Assembly (NCBI GenBank): GCA_016212425.1
Contig: JACRGJ010000060.1
Location: 1-32,604 of the forward strand
Source: Micrococcales bacterium
GTDB lineage: Bacteria; Actinomycetota; Actinomycetes; Actinomycetales; Microbacteriaceae
Direction of reading: 5' to 3'
DNA length: 32,604 bases
This document shows positions 23,210 to 30,225 of this stretch, piece by piece; position 1 is the stretch's first letter; every line of letters starts with the position of its first letter. A model generated the notes under the pieces. That model ran no database searches and was not told the origin of the DNA. It saw only the letters and a list, made by a program, of their open reading frames with translations. The translations under genes and the position numbers were made by a program.

Positions 23210-23952
23210 CCGGGTCGCACGAGATGACCGCGAGTGACGCCAGCCCCACCGAAGCCGAAAGAGAGACCGTGCAGGGCGACCTCTTGATCGGCAGCTACAA
23301 CCTGTGGAAGAACAACGCGAGTCATGAGCTCGAGCGCCTGGTGGAGGATCACCGGCTCGACGTGCTCTGCCTCCAGGAGGCCGACAGCGCGAAGCTGCCT
23401 CCCGCGATCGGCCCGCTGCACCGCAGCGCCGCCACCGAGCGCAACCGGCTCGGCCTGGCGATCTACCACCGCGCCGACGAGTTCGAGATGATCGACAGCT
23501 CGATCTTCACCCTGCCGAAGTCGTTCCACGACCACCTGATGTCCCCCGGCGAGGATCGCCTGCTCGCGGTGCGGCTGCGCGATCCGAGGGACGGCAACGA
23601 GCTCGTGGTCGCTTCGTTCCACGCCGCACCCCTGACCACCGTCAACTCGGCCCGCCGGCGCCAGATCAAGCTCGCCCACGGCTTCCTGGCCGAGTGGGCC
23701 CCGGAGCTGCCGATGGTGATGGTCGGCGACTACAACTACCCGTGGTTCCGGCAGGGCCTCGCGAAGCGGATCGTGCGCTCCGGCCACGAGATCACCTTCA
23801 GCGACTCGCACACCTACCGGCGCTACCGGTACATCCGTGGTCACTTCGACTTCGTCACCTCGCTCAAGGTGCGGATCGAGTCGGTCGCCTCGCTACCGAA
23901 GGGCGCCTCCGACCACATGCCGATCCTCGTCCGCGCGAGCGTCGCGGTCTGA
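23206..23952 (+). CDS. Endonuclease/exonuclease/phosphatase (EEP) family protein
   Basis: 248 residues. The EEP catalytic set is visible: N32 in GSYNLWK, E58 in LCLQEAD, H139 in VVASFHAAPL, D175 and N177 in VGDYNYPW, D215 in HFDFVTS and the terminal SDH motif (D236/H237 in ASDHMPI). The fold cleaves phosphodiesters or phosphomonoesters with Mg2+; substrates range from DNA to lipids and phosphoinositides and cannot be assigned here. The first 22 residues are polar and likely disordered; internal ATG 23224 is an alternative start, but the ATGA overlap with the DUF1353 gene favours 23206. No signal peptide. Confidence 0.85.
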   Translation: MTGSHEMTASDASPTEAERETVQGDLLIGSYNLWKNNASHELERLVEDHRLDVLCLQEADSAKLPPAIGPLHRSAATERNRLGLAIYHRADEFEMIDSSIFTLPKSFHDHLMSPGEDRLLAVRLRDPRDGNELVVASFHAAPLTTVNSARRRQIKLAHGFLAEWAPELPMVMVGDYNYPWFRQGLAKRIVRSGHEITFSDSHTYRRYRYIRGHFDFVTSLKVRIESVASLPKGASDHMPILVRASVAV

Positions 23953-23970
23953 CCCGGGCGCGAGACGCCC

Positions 23971-24408
23971 GTGGTGCGCAGCGCCGGGATCCTGCTGAGC
24001 CGACGCGGCGGCGCGGAGGTGCTGCTCGGGCACATGGGTGGTCCGTTCTGGGCACGCCGGGAGGAGCGGGCCTGGTCGATTCCCAAGGGCGAGATCGATC
24101 GCGCGGAATCGGACCTCGAGGCGGCTGTGCGCGAGTTCGGCGAGGAGCTCGGCATCCCAGTTCCGGATGCGCCCTACCGGCCGCTCGGCGAGTTCCGCCA
24201 GCGCTCGGGCAAGGTCGTCGTGGTGTTCCACGCGGAGGCGGACCTGGACGTCTCGAAGGCCGTCAGCACCCGGTTCGAGCTGGAGTGGCCGCCGCGCTCG
24301 GGACGGCTGCAGAGCGTCCCCGAGCTCGACCGCATCCGGTGGGTGCCGGTGGCGGAGGCGCGGCGTCTGCTGGTCGCGGGACAGGTGCCGGTGCTCGACG
24401 CACTCTGA
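23971..24408 (+). CDS. NUDIX hydrolase
   Basis: 145 residues. The NUDIX box is complete at about 40-62: G-x5-E-x7-REFGEELGI (GEIDRAESDLEAAVREFGEELGI in order, key residues G40, E46, R54, E55, E58, E59). The N-terminal AGILLSRRGGAEVLLGHMGGPFWARREERAWSIPKGE resembles bis(5'-nucleosyl)-tetraphosphatase or NUDIX proteins of diadenosine-phosphate type. The start may be GTG 23971 or the adjacent GTG 23974; the ribosome-binding site is weak. It follows the EEP gene by 18 bp and is probably co-transcribed. Confidence 0.88.
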   Translation: MVRSAGILLSRRGGAEVLLGHMGGPFWARREERAWSIPKGEIDRAESDLEAAVREFGEELGIPVPDAPYRPLGEFRQRSGKVVVVFHAEADLDVSKAVSTRFELEWPPRSGRLQSVPELDRIRWVPVAEARRLLVAGQVPVLDAL

Positions 24409-24437
24409 TCGTCCGCATCGCGGGCGGCGCGAGATGG

Positions 24438-24496
24438 CACCGTCGTCGCGAGTTGACACGTTCGAACCCGCCGACTCGCGACGACGGTGTCAACTC
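24438..24496. repeat. Circularly permuted inverted repeat / bidirectional terminator
   Basis: Perfect 16-bp arms at 24438-24453 and 24474-24489, plus a second perfect 10-bp pair GAGTTGACAC (24450-24459) and GTGTCAACTC (24487-24496) that overlaps the first. The arms interleave in the order A-B-A'-B'. The loop carries the palindrome GTTCGAAC (24460-24467). The amylosucrase stop (24490-24492) is inside the right arm. As a stem it separates the convergent NUDIX and amylosucrase genes. Confidence 0.75.
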
Positions 24497-26337
24497 CCCG
24501 ACGGATCCGCCGGCACGCGAAGCCAGGCGAACTGGCGCGGCGCGAGCACCAGGCCCGCGCGGAGGTCGAGGCGGGCGCCGCTGACCAGGTCGACGGCGTC
24601 CCACGGCATCCCCGACAGCGTCAGGGCGGAGACGGTCTCCGCCTCGTCGCCGACGTTCGCAAGCACGAGCACCGTCGTCGCCGCGCCCGGACGCTGATAC
24701 GCGAGCAGGTGCGGGCTGCCCGCATCGAAGGGGATCAGCGCGCCCCCGCCCAGCTCGGGCGTCGCGGCTCGCACCTGGATCAGCCGCCGCAGCCGCTGGT
24801 AGATCGCGCCGGCGGAGGTGCCGAGGTCGCCGCGCTCGGCGTAGCGCTCGGCCGGGTAGCGCGGCCGGCCGGCCCAGCGGCTGTCGTCGGCCGTGGCGGG
24901 GTCGTCGCGGTAGGAGTAGTCGTTCAGCTGGCCGACCTCGTCGCCGAGGTAGAGCAGCGGCACACCGCCCGTGGACAGGATGATGGAGTGCGCGAGCACG
25001 ATCCGCTCCACCGCCGCCGGGTCGCCGGCCTCGAGACCCGCGAGGGATGCGGTGGTGCCCGCGACGCGGCCGTCGCCGGTGCGCGGGTTCTGCTGGAACG
25101 GCACCCCCCGGGCGAAGCTGCCGGGGAAGCGGTCGGTGTAGAAGTCGTTGAGGAACCGGCGGTGCGCGTAGCCGTCGATGCCGAGCTCGGCGGCGTCCTC
25201 GTCGGCGAAGGTCCAGCCGATGTCGTCGTGGCTGCGCACGTAGTTGATCCACGCCGTGCCGGCCGGGAGGGCGTTCCGGCGTTCCAGCGCCTGCGCCAGC
25301 AGCCGCGCGTCCCGGGTGGCGAGGGTCGACCAGATCAGCGCCATCTGCAGCGGGTTGTAGCTGAGCTGGCACTCCCCCGGGTCGACGTACTGCACCACCT
25401 CATCCGGATGCACGATCGCCTCCGACTTGAACAGCACCCCCGGCGCGGCGATGCGGCACACCTCGTTGAAGGCCCGCAGCAGCAGGTGCGCTTCCGGGAG
25501 GCTCTCGCAGGTGGTGCCGAGCTGTTTCCAGATGAAGGCGACGGCATCCATCCGGAGGATGTCGACGCCGAGGTTCGCCAGGAACAGCAGCTCGCCCGCC
25601 ATCGCCCGGAACACGGCGGGGTTCCGGTAGTTGAGGTCCCACTGGTAGCGGTGGAACGTCGACCAGACCCACCGCCCGTCGGGCAGCGGCACGAACGAGC
25701 CCGCGTGGTCGTCGGGGAAGATCTCCCGGGTGGTCCGCTCGTACGCATCCGGCAGCTCGCGGTCCGGGAAAATCAGGTAGAAGTCGGCGAAGTCGGGGTC
25801 GCCCGCGATCGCGCGGCGGGCCCAGCGGTGCTCGTTCGAGGTGTGGTTGAACACGAAGTCGAGCACCAGCGAGATGCCGTTCGCGCGCAGCGCGTCGGCG
25901 AGCTCGCGCAGCTCGTCGATCGAGCCGAGCTCGGGGCGCACGTCGCGGTAGCTCGAGATGGCGTAGCCGCCGTCCGATTCCGGCTCGGGTGCCGCGAACA
26001 GCGGCATGAGGTGCAGGTAGGTCAGCCCCAGCTCGACGAAATAGGGGATGCGCGAGCGGATGCCGGCCAGGTCGCCGCCGTACCGGTCGACGTAGCAGAC
26101 GCCCCCGAGCATCCGGGAGGACTGGAACCAAGCCGGGTCGGTGTCGCGCCGCGCGTCGGAGCTGCGCAGCGCATCCGACCGCGAGGCCCAGGATGCGCGC
26201 ATGTCCTCGACGAGCAGGTCCAGTTGCTCCGCCGCCCGGGGGTCGGTGCCCCAGATCCGCTCCGCGTACCCGCGCAGGCGCGGCAGGTGCACCTCGAGGC
26301 GGCGGGCGAAGCCGTCGTCGGGGGTGCCGTGCGTCAC
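24490..26337 (-). CDS. Amylosucrase (GH13)
   Basis: 615 residues. The GH13 catalytic triad is visible: nucleophile D264 (RMDAVAF), acid/base E306 (KSEAIVHP) and D371 (SHDDIGWTF). The spacings of 42 and 65 residues are those I recall for Neisseria polysaccharea amylosucrase (D286, E328, D393). The sucrose-pocket aspartate has a matching position (D122, in ESDGGYAISSY). The N-terminal helical region and FQSSRMLGGVCYVDRYGGDLAGI fit the family. The enzyme uses sucrose to extend alpha-1,4-glucan, releasing fructose, and also hydrolyses it. No signal peptide. The GTG at 26337 has GGGAGGGCAGGA before it. The stop lies within an inverted repeat. Confidence 0.88.
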   Translation of the reverse strand: MTHGTPDDGFARRLEVHLPRLRGYAERIWGTDPRAAEQLDLLVEDMRASWASRSDALRSSDARRDTDPAWFQSSRMLGGVCYVDRYGGDLAGIRSRIPYFVELGLTYLHLMPLFAAPEPESDGGYAISSYRDVRPELGSIDELRELADALRANGISLVLDFVFNHTSNEHRWARRAIAGDPDFADFYLIFPDRELPDAYERTTREIFPDDHAGSFVPLPDGRWVWSTFHRYQWDLNYRNPAVFRAMAGELLFLANLGVDILRMDAVAFIWKQLGTTCESLPEAHLLLRAFNEVCRIAAPGVLFKSEAIVHPDEVVQYVDPGECQLSYNPLQMALIWSTLATRDARLLAQALERRNALPAGTAWINYVRSHDDIGWTFADEDAAELGIDGYAHRRFLNDFYTDRFPGSFARGVPFQQNPRTGDGRVAGTTASLAGLEAGDPAAVERIVLAHSIILSTGGVPLLYLGDEVGQLNDYSYRDDPATADDSRWAGRPRYPAERYAERGDLGTSAGAIYQRLRRLIQVRAATPELGGGALIPFDAGSPHLLAYQRPGAATTVLVLANVGDEAETVSALTLSGMPWDAVDLVSGARLDLRAGLVLAPRQFAWLRVPADPSGS

Positions 26338-26411
26338 GTCCTGCCCTCCCGGATGCGCGCTCACGCCCCCCGTCGATCCTCGCAGATGGTGTACCCCGGT
26401 CCGGGACGACC

Positions 26412-27065
26412 TCAGGCAGGAGGCAGAAGGACGTTCAGCACCCGGGCGGTGACCGGCGAGGCGAGCACGACGAAGAGAATGACGTTGAGGGTGACACTGG
26501 CCCAGAACTCGGCGAGGAACGCGCGTTTGCGGGTCTTGTGGCGGAACAGCTGCTGGGCCACGATCGCGCCGGGCCAGCCGCCGACGAGCCCGAGCAGCAG
26601 CATCGAACGCTCGGCGAGCCGCCATCCGCCGTGCACCGCCGCCGACTTGTCGAGGGCGTAGGCGGCGAAGGCGCCGACGCTGGTCGCGACGTAGAGCGCG
26701 TGCACCCAGGGCGGCAGGTTCCAGCGCACCGTGGCGACGATGTAGATCGGCAGGAACGCGCCGATCGCGAGGTAGCTGAGCGTGCCGAGGCGCAGCGGGA
26801 GGCGGGCACCGCCGGGACGACCGAGGGCGATCCGGCCGGCGGGACGGACGCGGACGGCCTTCGAGCGCCCGTCGGGAGCCGCGTCGAGCTCGAAGCTCAG
26901 CTGCTGCCCCTGCTCCGGTCGCGCGACCCCGGGAGGGAATCCGCTGATGTGCACGAACACCTGCGCCCCACCTTCGGCCGGCGCGATGAACCCGAAACCG
27001 CGGGCGTCGTTCCAGGTCACGAGCGTGCCCGTGCGGCGAGGGCCTGGGGAGCGCGGTGCGGACAT
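26412..27065 (-). CDS. Cold-shock domain plus DUF1294 membrane protein
   Basis: 217 residues. The N-terminal cold-shock domain (about 11-75) has RNP1-like RGFGFIAP and RNP2-like QVFVHIS, which bind single-stranded nucleic acid. The C-terminal DUF1294 part has three or four TM helices, with the conserved YALDKSAAVHGGWRLAERSMLLLGLVGGWPGAIVAQQLFRHKTRK. This fusion is a known architecture with no established function. It lies between the GH32 and amylosucrase genes on the same strand with short gaps (48 and 74 bp). ATG at 27065; a TACCAT hexamer and a GGAG ribosome-binding site are both nearby. Confidence 0.88.
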   Translation of the reverse strand: MSAPRSPGPRRTGTLVTWNDARGFGFIAPAEGGAQVFVHISGFPPGVARPEQGQQLSFELDAAPDGRSKAVRVRPAGRIALGRPGGARLPLRLGTLSYLAIGAFLPIYIVATVRWNLPPWVHALYVATSVGAFAAYALDKSAAVHGGWRLAERSMLLLGLVGGWPGAIVAQQLFRHKTRKRAFLAEFWASVTLNVILFVVLASPVTARVLNVLLPPA

Positions 27066-27113
27066 GCTCCGTCGATGGTAAGCGTCGCGACCACAGTGGT
27101 CGCCACCTGCGGA

Positions 27114-28367
27114 TCAGCGCCGCAGGGCGCGGAGTACGGGGGCGGGACCGGATGCGGTAAGCGTGAGCTCGGCGCTCGTCGCAGCGAGCGCGCCCCCGAG
27201 CACGCCGTCGGCGGAGACGATCTCGACGACCGGTCCGTCGAGCACGATGCGAAGCGGGCCGCCGGACCACGGCATGCTCGAGGTGCCGTCGACGGCGAAC
27301 AGCACCACGCAGGCGGGCTCGGCTGCCACGCTCAGCACCTGCTGCCCGCCGGCTGAGAGCCGCATCGTGTCGCCTGCGGCGGGTCCCCAGCGCAGGTCGG
27401 CGGCTCCGTCCGGAATCACCGTGCCGTCCGGTGCAGGCGCAGCCGTGCCGAGGTAGCGGTCGAGATCCGGATGGGGCGTGACAACGAGGCGGTCGCCGTC
27501 GAGCGAGAGGAGGTACGGGATGCTGTGCGCCCCGTTCCAGTTCTCGGACTCGTCGCGCACCCCGCGCATCCAGAACAGCAGGCACGGCCGGCCGGCGGCG
27601 TCACGGTAGAACGAGGGCGCGTAGTAGCTCGGGCCGAAGCTCAGCCGGCCCCACCGTCCCGCCTCGAAACGCCCGTCCCGCAGCCGCCCCACTCCGTAGC
27701 CGGCGCCGTCGAGCACGCCGTCGGTCCAGACCGAGGTGATGAGCACGTGCCGTCCGTCGAGTTCCACCAGCTGCGGGCACTCCCAGATCGCCCCCGTCCC
27801 GGTGCCGTCCGTCTCATGTCGCGAACGGGACGCGACGACACCCTCGGGCTCCCAGCGCTCGAGGTCGATCGAGCGGTAGCCCAGCGCCAGCGCCGTGCCG
27901 TCCCGCAGTCCCCCGCCGACGAGCATCCGCCAGCCGGCGACGTCGCGGGTGATGAACGGGTCGCGGAAGGCGACGAGGTCGAGGTCGGCGGGCGGCGTCA
28001 GGACGACGGGCCCCTTCTCCCAGCGCTCCCACCCGTCGTCGGTGGGTCGGGCGACGCGGATGCGGCCGGCATCCGGGTTGTCGGAGCGCACCGAGGTGTA
28101 GAGGATCGTCGCGTCCCCGGCGTCGTCCACGACGAGGGAGCCGGTCCAAATCCCGTCGTCGCCGTCGCCGGGTTCAAGAGCTGGCGACGTCGCGATGAGG
28201 GAGAGCAGGTCGGGGCCGGTCGCGTGACCCCAGCGGCAGCCGAGGTCCCAGACCATGCTGTCCGGCACGTACTGGAAGAAGGCGTGGTAGCGCCCCGCAC
28301 GCCAGACGATGCCGTGCGGATCGTTAATCCATCCGGTCGGGGCGGTGAAATGGAACAGGGGGCGCAC
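27114..28367 (-). CDS. Glycoside hydrolase family 32 (sucrase/fructanase)
   Basis: 417 residues. The GH32 active-site motifs are all visible: WINDPHG with nucleophile D16, FRDP with transition-state stabiliser D136, and WECPQL with acid/base E196. A shortened C-terminal beta-sandwich follows. There is no signal peptide, so it is likely intracellular, acting on sucrose or imported fructo-oligosaccharides to release fructose. The nearby amylosucrase also consumes sucrose. GTG start at 28367 with TAGCGT 6 nt upstream inside a palindrome. The preference between sucrose and longer fructans is not readable from sequence. Confidence 0.9.
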   Translation of the reverse strand: MRPLFHFTAPTGWINDPHGIVWRAGRYHAFFQYVPDSMVWDLGCRWGHATGPDLLSLIATSPALEPGDGDDGIWTGSLVVDDAGDATILYTSVRSDNPDAGRIRVARPTDDGWERWEKGPVVLTPPADLDLVAFRDPFITRDVAGWRMLVGGGLRDGTALALGYRSIDLERWEPEGVVASRSRHETDGTGTGAIWECPQLVELDGRHVLITSVWTDGVLDGAGYGVGRLRDGRFEAGRWGRLSFGPSYYAPSFYRDAAGRPCLLFWMRGVRDESENWNGAHSIPYLLSLDGDRLVVTPHPDLDRYLGTAAPAPDGTVIPDGAADLRWGPAAGDTMRLSAGGQQVLSVAAEPACVVLFAVDGTSSMPWSGGPLRIVLDGPVVEIVSADGVLGGALAATSAELTLTASGPAPVLRALRR

Positions 28368-28387
28368 GACCCCACGCTAGAGCGTGG
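28368..28387 (-). promoter_or_regulatory. GH32 leaderless promoter overlapped by a 7+2+7 palindrome
   Basis: Minus-strand TAGCGT (complement of 28374-28379) is 6 nt before the GTG start. CCACGCT (28372-28378) and AGCGTGG (28381-28387) form a perfect inverted repeat around two bases and cover the hexamer. This is a classic operator geometry for blocking RNA polymerase; LacI-type sugar repressors use such sites, but no repressor gene is in this window. It could also be the hairpin terminator of the upstream PRC gene. Confidence 0.5.
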
Positions 28388-28420
28388 CAGCGGCGCGCCC
28401 CCGTCTGGGCTCGGGTGGGC

Positions 28421-29221
28421 TCAGACCCGGCCCGCCTCGCGGTGGTCGCCGTTCGCGGGGGTCTCGACCTCGTCGATCTCCTCGTGCGCGACCTGCTCGC
28501 TCACCTGCTCCTGGTCGGTCACCGTCTCGGTGCCCAGACGCACCCGCTCCACCGGCACGGTCTCCTTGTCGGTCACCACGCGCTCTTCGCTCAGGGTCAC
28601 CTCGTGCTCCTCCTCGGTCAGGTCGCCGCCCTGCAGCGCCGCACCGCGATTCGCGTCGGTGATCGGCTCGCGCTCCACGACGACCTCCTCGTGGCTGAGC
28701 GGCACGGTGGTCGTCACGTTCTCGGTGACGACGTGCTTGCGCAGCCGCGCGCGCCCGGCCTCGACCTTCTCGGTGCCGACGCGGAGGCGCTCCTCGGAGC
28801 GGGTCATCGCGTCGTCGGTCTCCGGGCCGGACGTGTCGTGGCCCTCGGTGTGAGCGTGATCGGCATGGTCCGCATCCGTACCGGCGTGATCGTGATGATC
28901 GCTGCCGGACGCGTGGTCGCCGTAGTAGCGGTACAGCTCCTCCTCGTCGGCGCTGCTGAGGGCGCCGTCATCGTCGACGCGCGGAGCATCCTTGACGAAA
29001 TCCTTCGCGAACGGCACGCGCAGCACGCCGCCGGACCAGTCCGCCCGGTCGAGAGGCGCGAAGCTCTCGGAGGTGCCGAACAGCCCGGTCTTGATGGTGA
29101 CCCAGCTGGGGTCCTGCGTTCCGGAGTCGAGGTAGATCTGGCCGACGGTGCCGACCTTCTTGTCGTCGCTGTCGTGCACGTCGGCGCCGATGAGGTCGTT
29201 GACATTCGAGACGGTGAACAT
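28421..29221 (-). CDS. PRC-barrel and DUF2382 domain stress protein
   Basis: 266 residues. An N-terminal PRC barrel (about 5-75; VNDLIGADVHDSDDKKVGTVGQIYLD) is followed by an acidic linker (76-140) containing eight histidines at 103-128 with alternating Asp. A C-terminal DUF2382 domain (about 141-255) contains SEERLRVGTEKVEAGRARLRKHVVTENV and a repeat of the same HVVTE/EERVV style. Such proteins are common stress-associated proteins in actinobacteria; molecular role is unknown. AAGGAAAGGA ribosome-binding site before the ATG. It follows the membrane-protein gene by 37 bp on the same strand, so an operon is likely. Confidence 0.9.
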   Translation of the reverse strand: MFTVSNVNDLIGADVHDSDDKKVGTVGQIYLDSGTQDPSWVTIKTGLFGTSESFAPLDRADWSGGVLRVPFAKDFVKDAPRVDDDGALSSADEEELYRYYGDHASGSDHHDHAGTDADHADHAHTEGHDTSGPETDDAMTRSEERLRVGTEKVEAGRARLRKHVVTENVTTTVPLSHEEVVVEREPITDANRGAALQGGDLTEEEHEVTLSEERVVTDKETVPVERVRLGTETVTDQEQVSEQVAHEEIDEVETPANGDHREAGRV

Positions 29222-29258
29222 GGTGTGTCCTTTCCTTGCGGTGGGGGATTCGAGAAGG

Positions 29259-29918
29259 TCAGCGTCCGAGACCGGCGCGGTCGACCTTGCGGTGGAAGCG
29301 CATCCCGGAGAGGCCGCCGAGCACGGCGCCGATGAGCGACACGATCAGCACGACGATCACCTCGACGACGCCGCCCAGAGTGACGGCGCCGCCGTCGAGG
29401 GGGACCTGGGGAAGACTGCTCAGGCGGTTCAGCACGTTGAAGCTGCTGCCCGCGATGGCGCCCAGGATGGCCAGGACGATGGCGATGACGATCGCCCACA
29501 GCCAGACGGCCACACCCTGCTTGGCACCGTTGAAGCGCGCCATCCGGCCGGCGACGTAGCCGCCGCAGAAATACGCGACGAGCAGGGTTGCCGCGAGGAC
29601 GATCCCGCCGACGATGCCCACGGTGGCGGCGTTGTCGCGGGCGGTGTTCGCCGCCTGGCTCGGATCCAGGCCGTTCAGCCCGACGAGGGCTCCGATCGCG
29701 GCGATGACCGCGAGCAGGATGACCGCCACGCCGGTCGCCGCGAGCCAGCCGAAGAAGGCGGCACCGAACTTCATGCCGCCGTAGGCATCCTTCTCGCGCT
29801 CGAGCACGTCCTCGCGCGTGGTGTTCCCGCGCTCGGCGGCGACGGCTCCGGATGCCGTGGCGTCCGGGTGAGCCGCGGTGCTGCTCTCGGGGTGCGCGGA
29901 TCGGGAGGAATCGGACAT
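29259..29918 (-). CDS. Four-TM membrane protein of unknown function
   Basis: 219 residues. A polar, probably disordered N-terminus (1-45) precedes four TM helices at about 52-80, 99-120, 135-158 and 180-205. It resembles small TIGR04086/DUF3792-type actinobacterial membrane proteins (GGYVAGRMARFNGAKQGVAVWLW), but I am not certain of the family. Glycine-rich helices suggest close packing. It is probably co-transcribed with the PRC/DUF2382 gene, which would place it in an envelope-stress setting by inference. Confidence 0.75.
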   Translation of the reverse strand: MSDSSRSAHPESSTAAHPDATASGAVAAERGNTTREDVLEREKDAYGGMKFGAAFFGWLAATGVAVILLAVIAAIGALVGLNGLDPSQAANTARDNAATVGIVGGIVLAATLLVAYFCGGYVAGRMARFNGAKQGVAVWLWAIVIAIVLAILGAIAGSSFNVLNRLSSLPQVPLDGGAVTLGGVVEVIVVLIVSLIGAVLGGLSGMRFHRKVDRAGLGR

Positions 29919-30225
29919 GATGGCCGCCTTCTGTCGGTTCGATGCGGGGCTCCCGGAAGGAACTCGCCGAGCGAGGGCGCGGAAGTGCTCCGGGAGCGAA
30001 TAGCCGGTCGGCCGGTGCGCGGCAGCCGAACCGGAAGTGGGGCGTGACGTCCGCCCGTTTCTCCAGCCTGTGCTCTGCTCTCGAGCGGGTCAACTTCCCG
30101 CCCCGGGGGTTGTGCCACCCCGCGCCGAGGAGTACAACCCGCTGCGACGCGGCCCTTCCGCGGGCATCCGTGGGTTCCGCTGCGGGCATCCGTGGGAGGC
30201 TGACACGACGATCGAGGAGGTTCGG
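29919..30225. promoter_or_regulatory. 307-bp divergent regulatory region between the membrane-protein and epimerase genes
   Basis: Minus-strand promoter: TTGACC (complement of 30088-30093), 17 bp, CAGGCT (complement of 30065-30070), giving a leader of about 140 nt with a 9-bp stem GCTCCCGGA (29949-29957) / TCCGGGAGC (29989-29997). Plus-strand promoter: TTGTGC (30110-30115), 17 bp, TACAAC (30133-30138). The latter lies within a 7-bp inverted repeat GGGTTGT (30107-30113) / ACAACCC (30134-30140). A 15-bp direct repeat GCGGGCATCCGTGGG occurs at 30160-30174 and 30182-30196 in the epimerase leader. Confidence 0.45.

Noticed and set aside
22317-23249. Long N-terminal extension of the LLM oxidoreductase reading frame
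   Set aside because: The extension is antisense to the DUF1353 gene. The ATG at 22316 has a strong ribosome-binding site and gives the family's normal N-terminus.
26338-27585. 416-codon N-terminal extension of amylosucrase
   Set aside because: It runs through the CSD-DUF1294 and GH32 genes in another frame; the GTG at 26337 with a strong ribosome-binding site gives the standard length.
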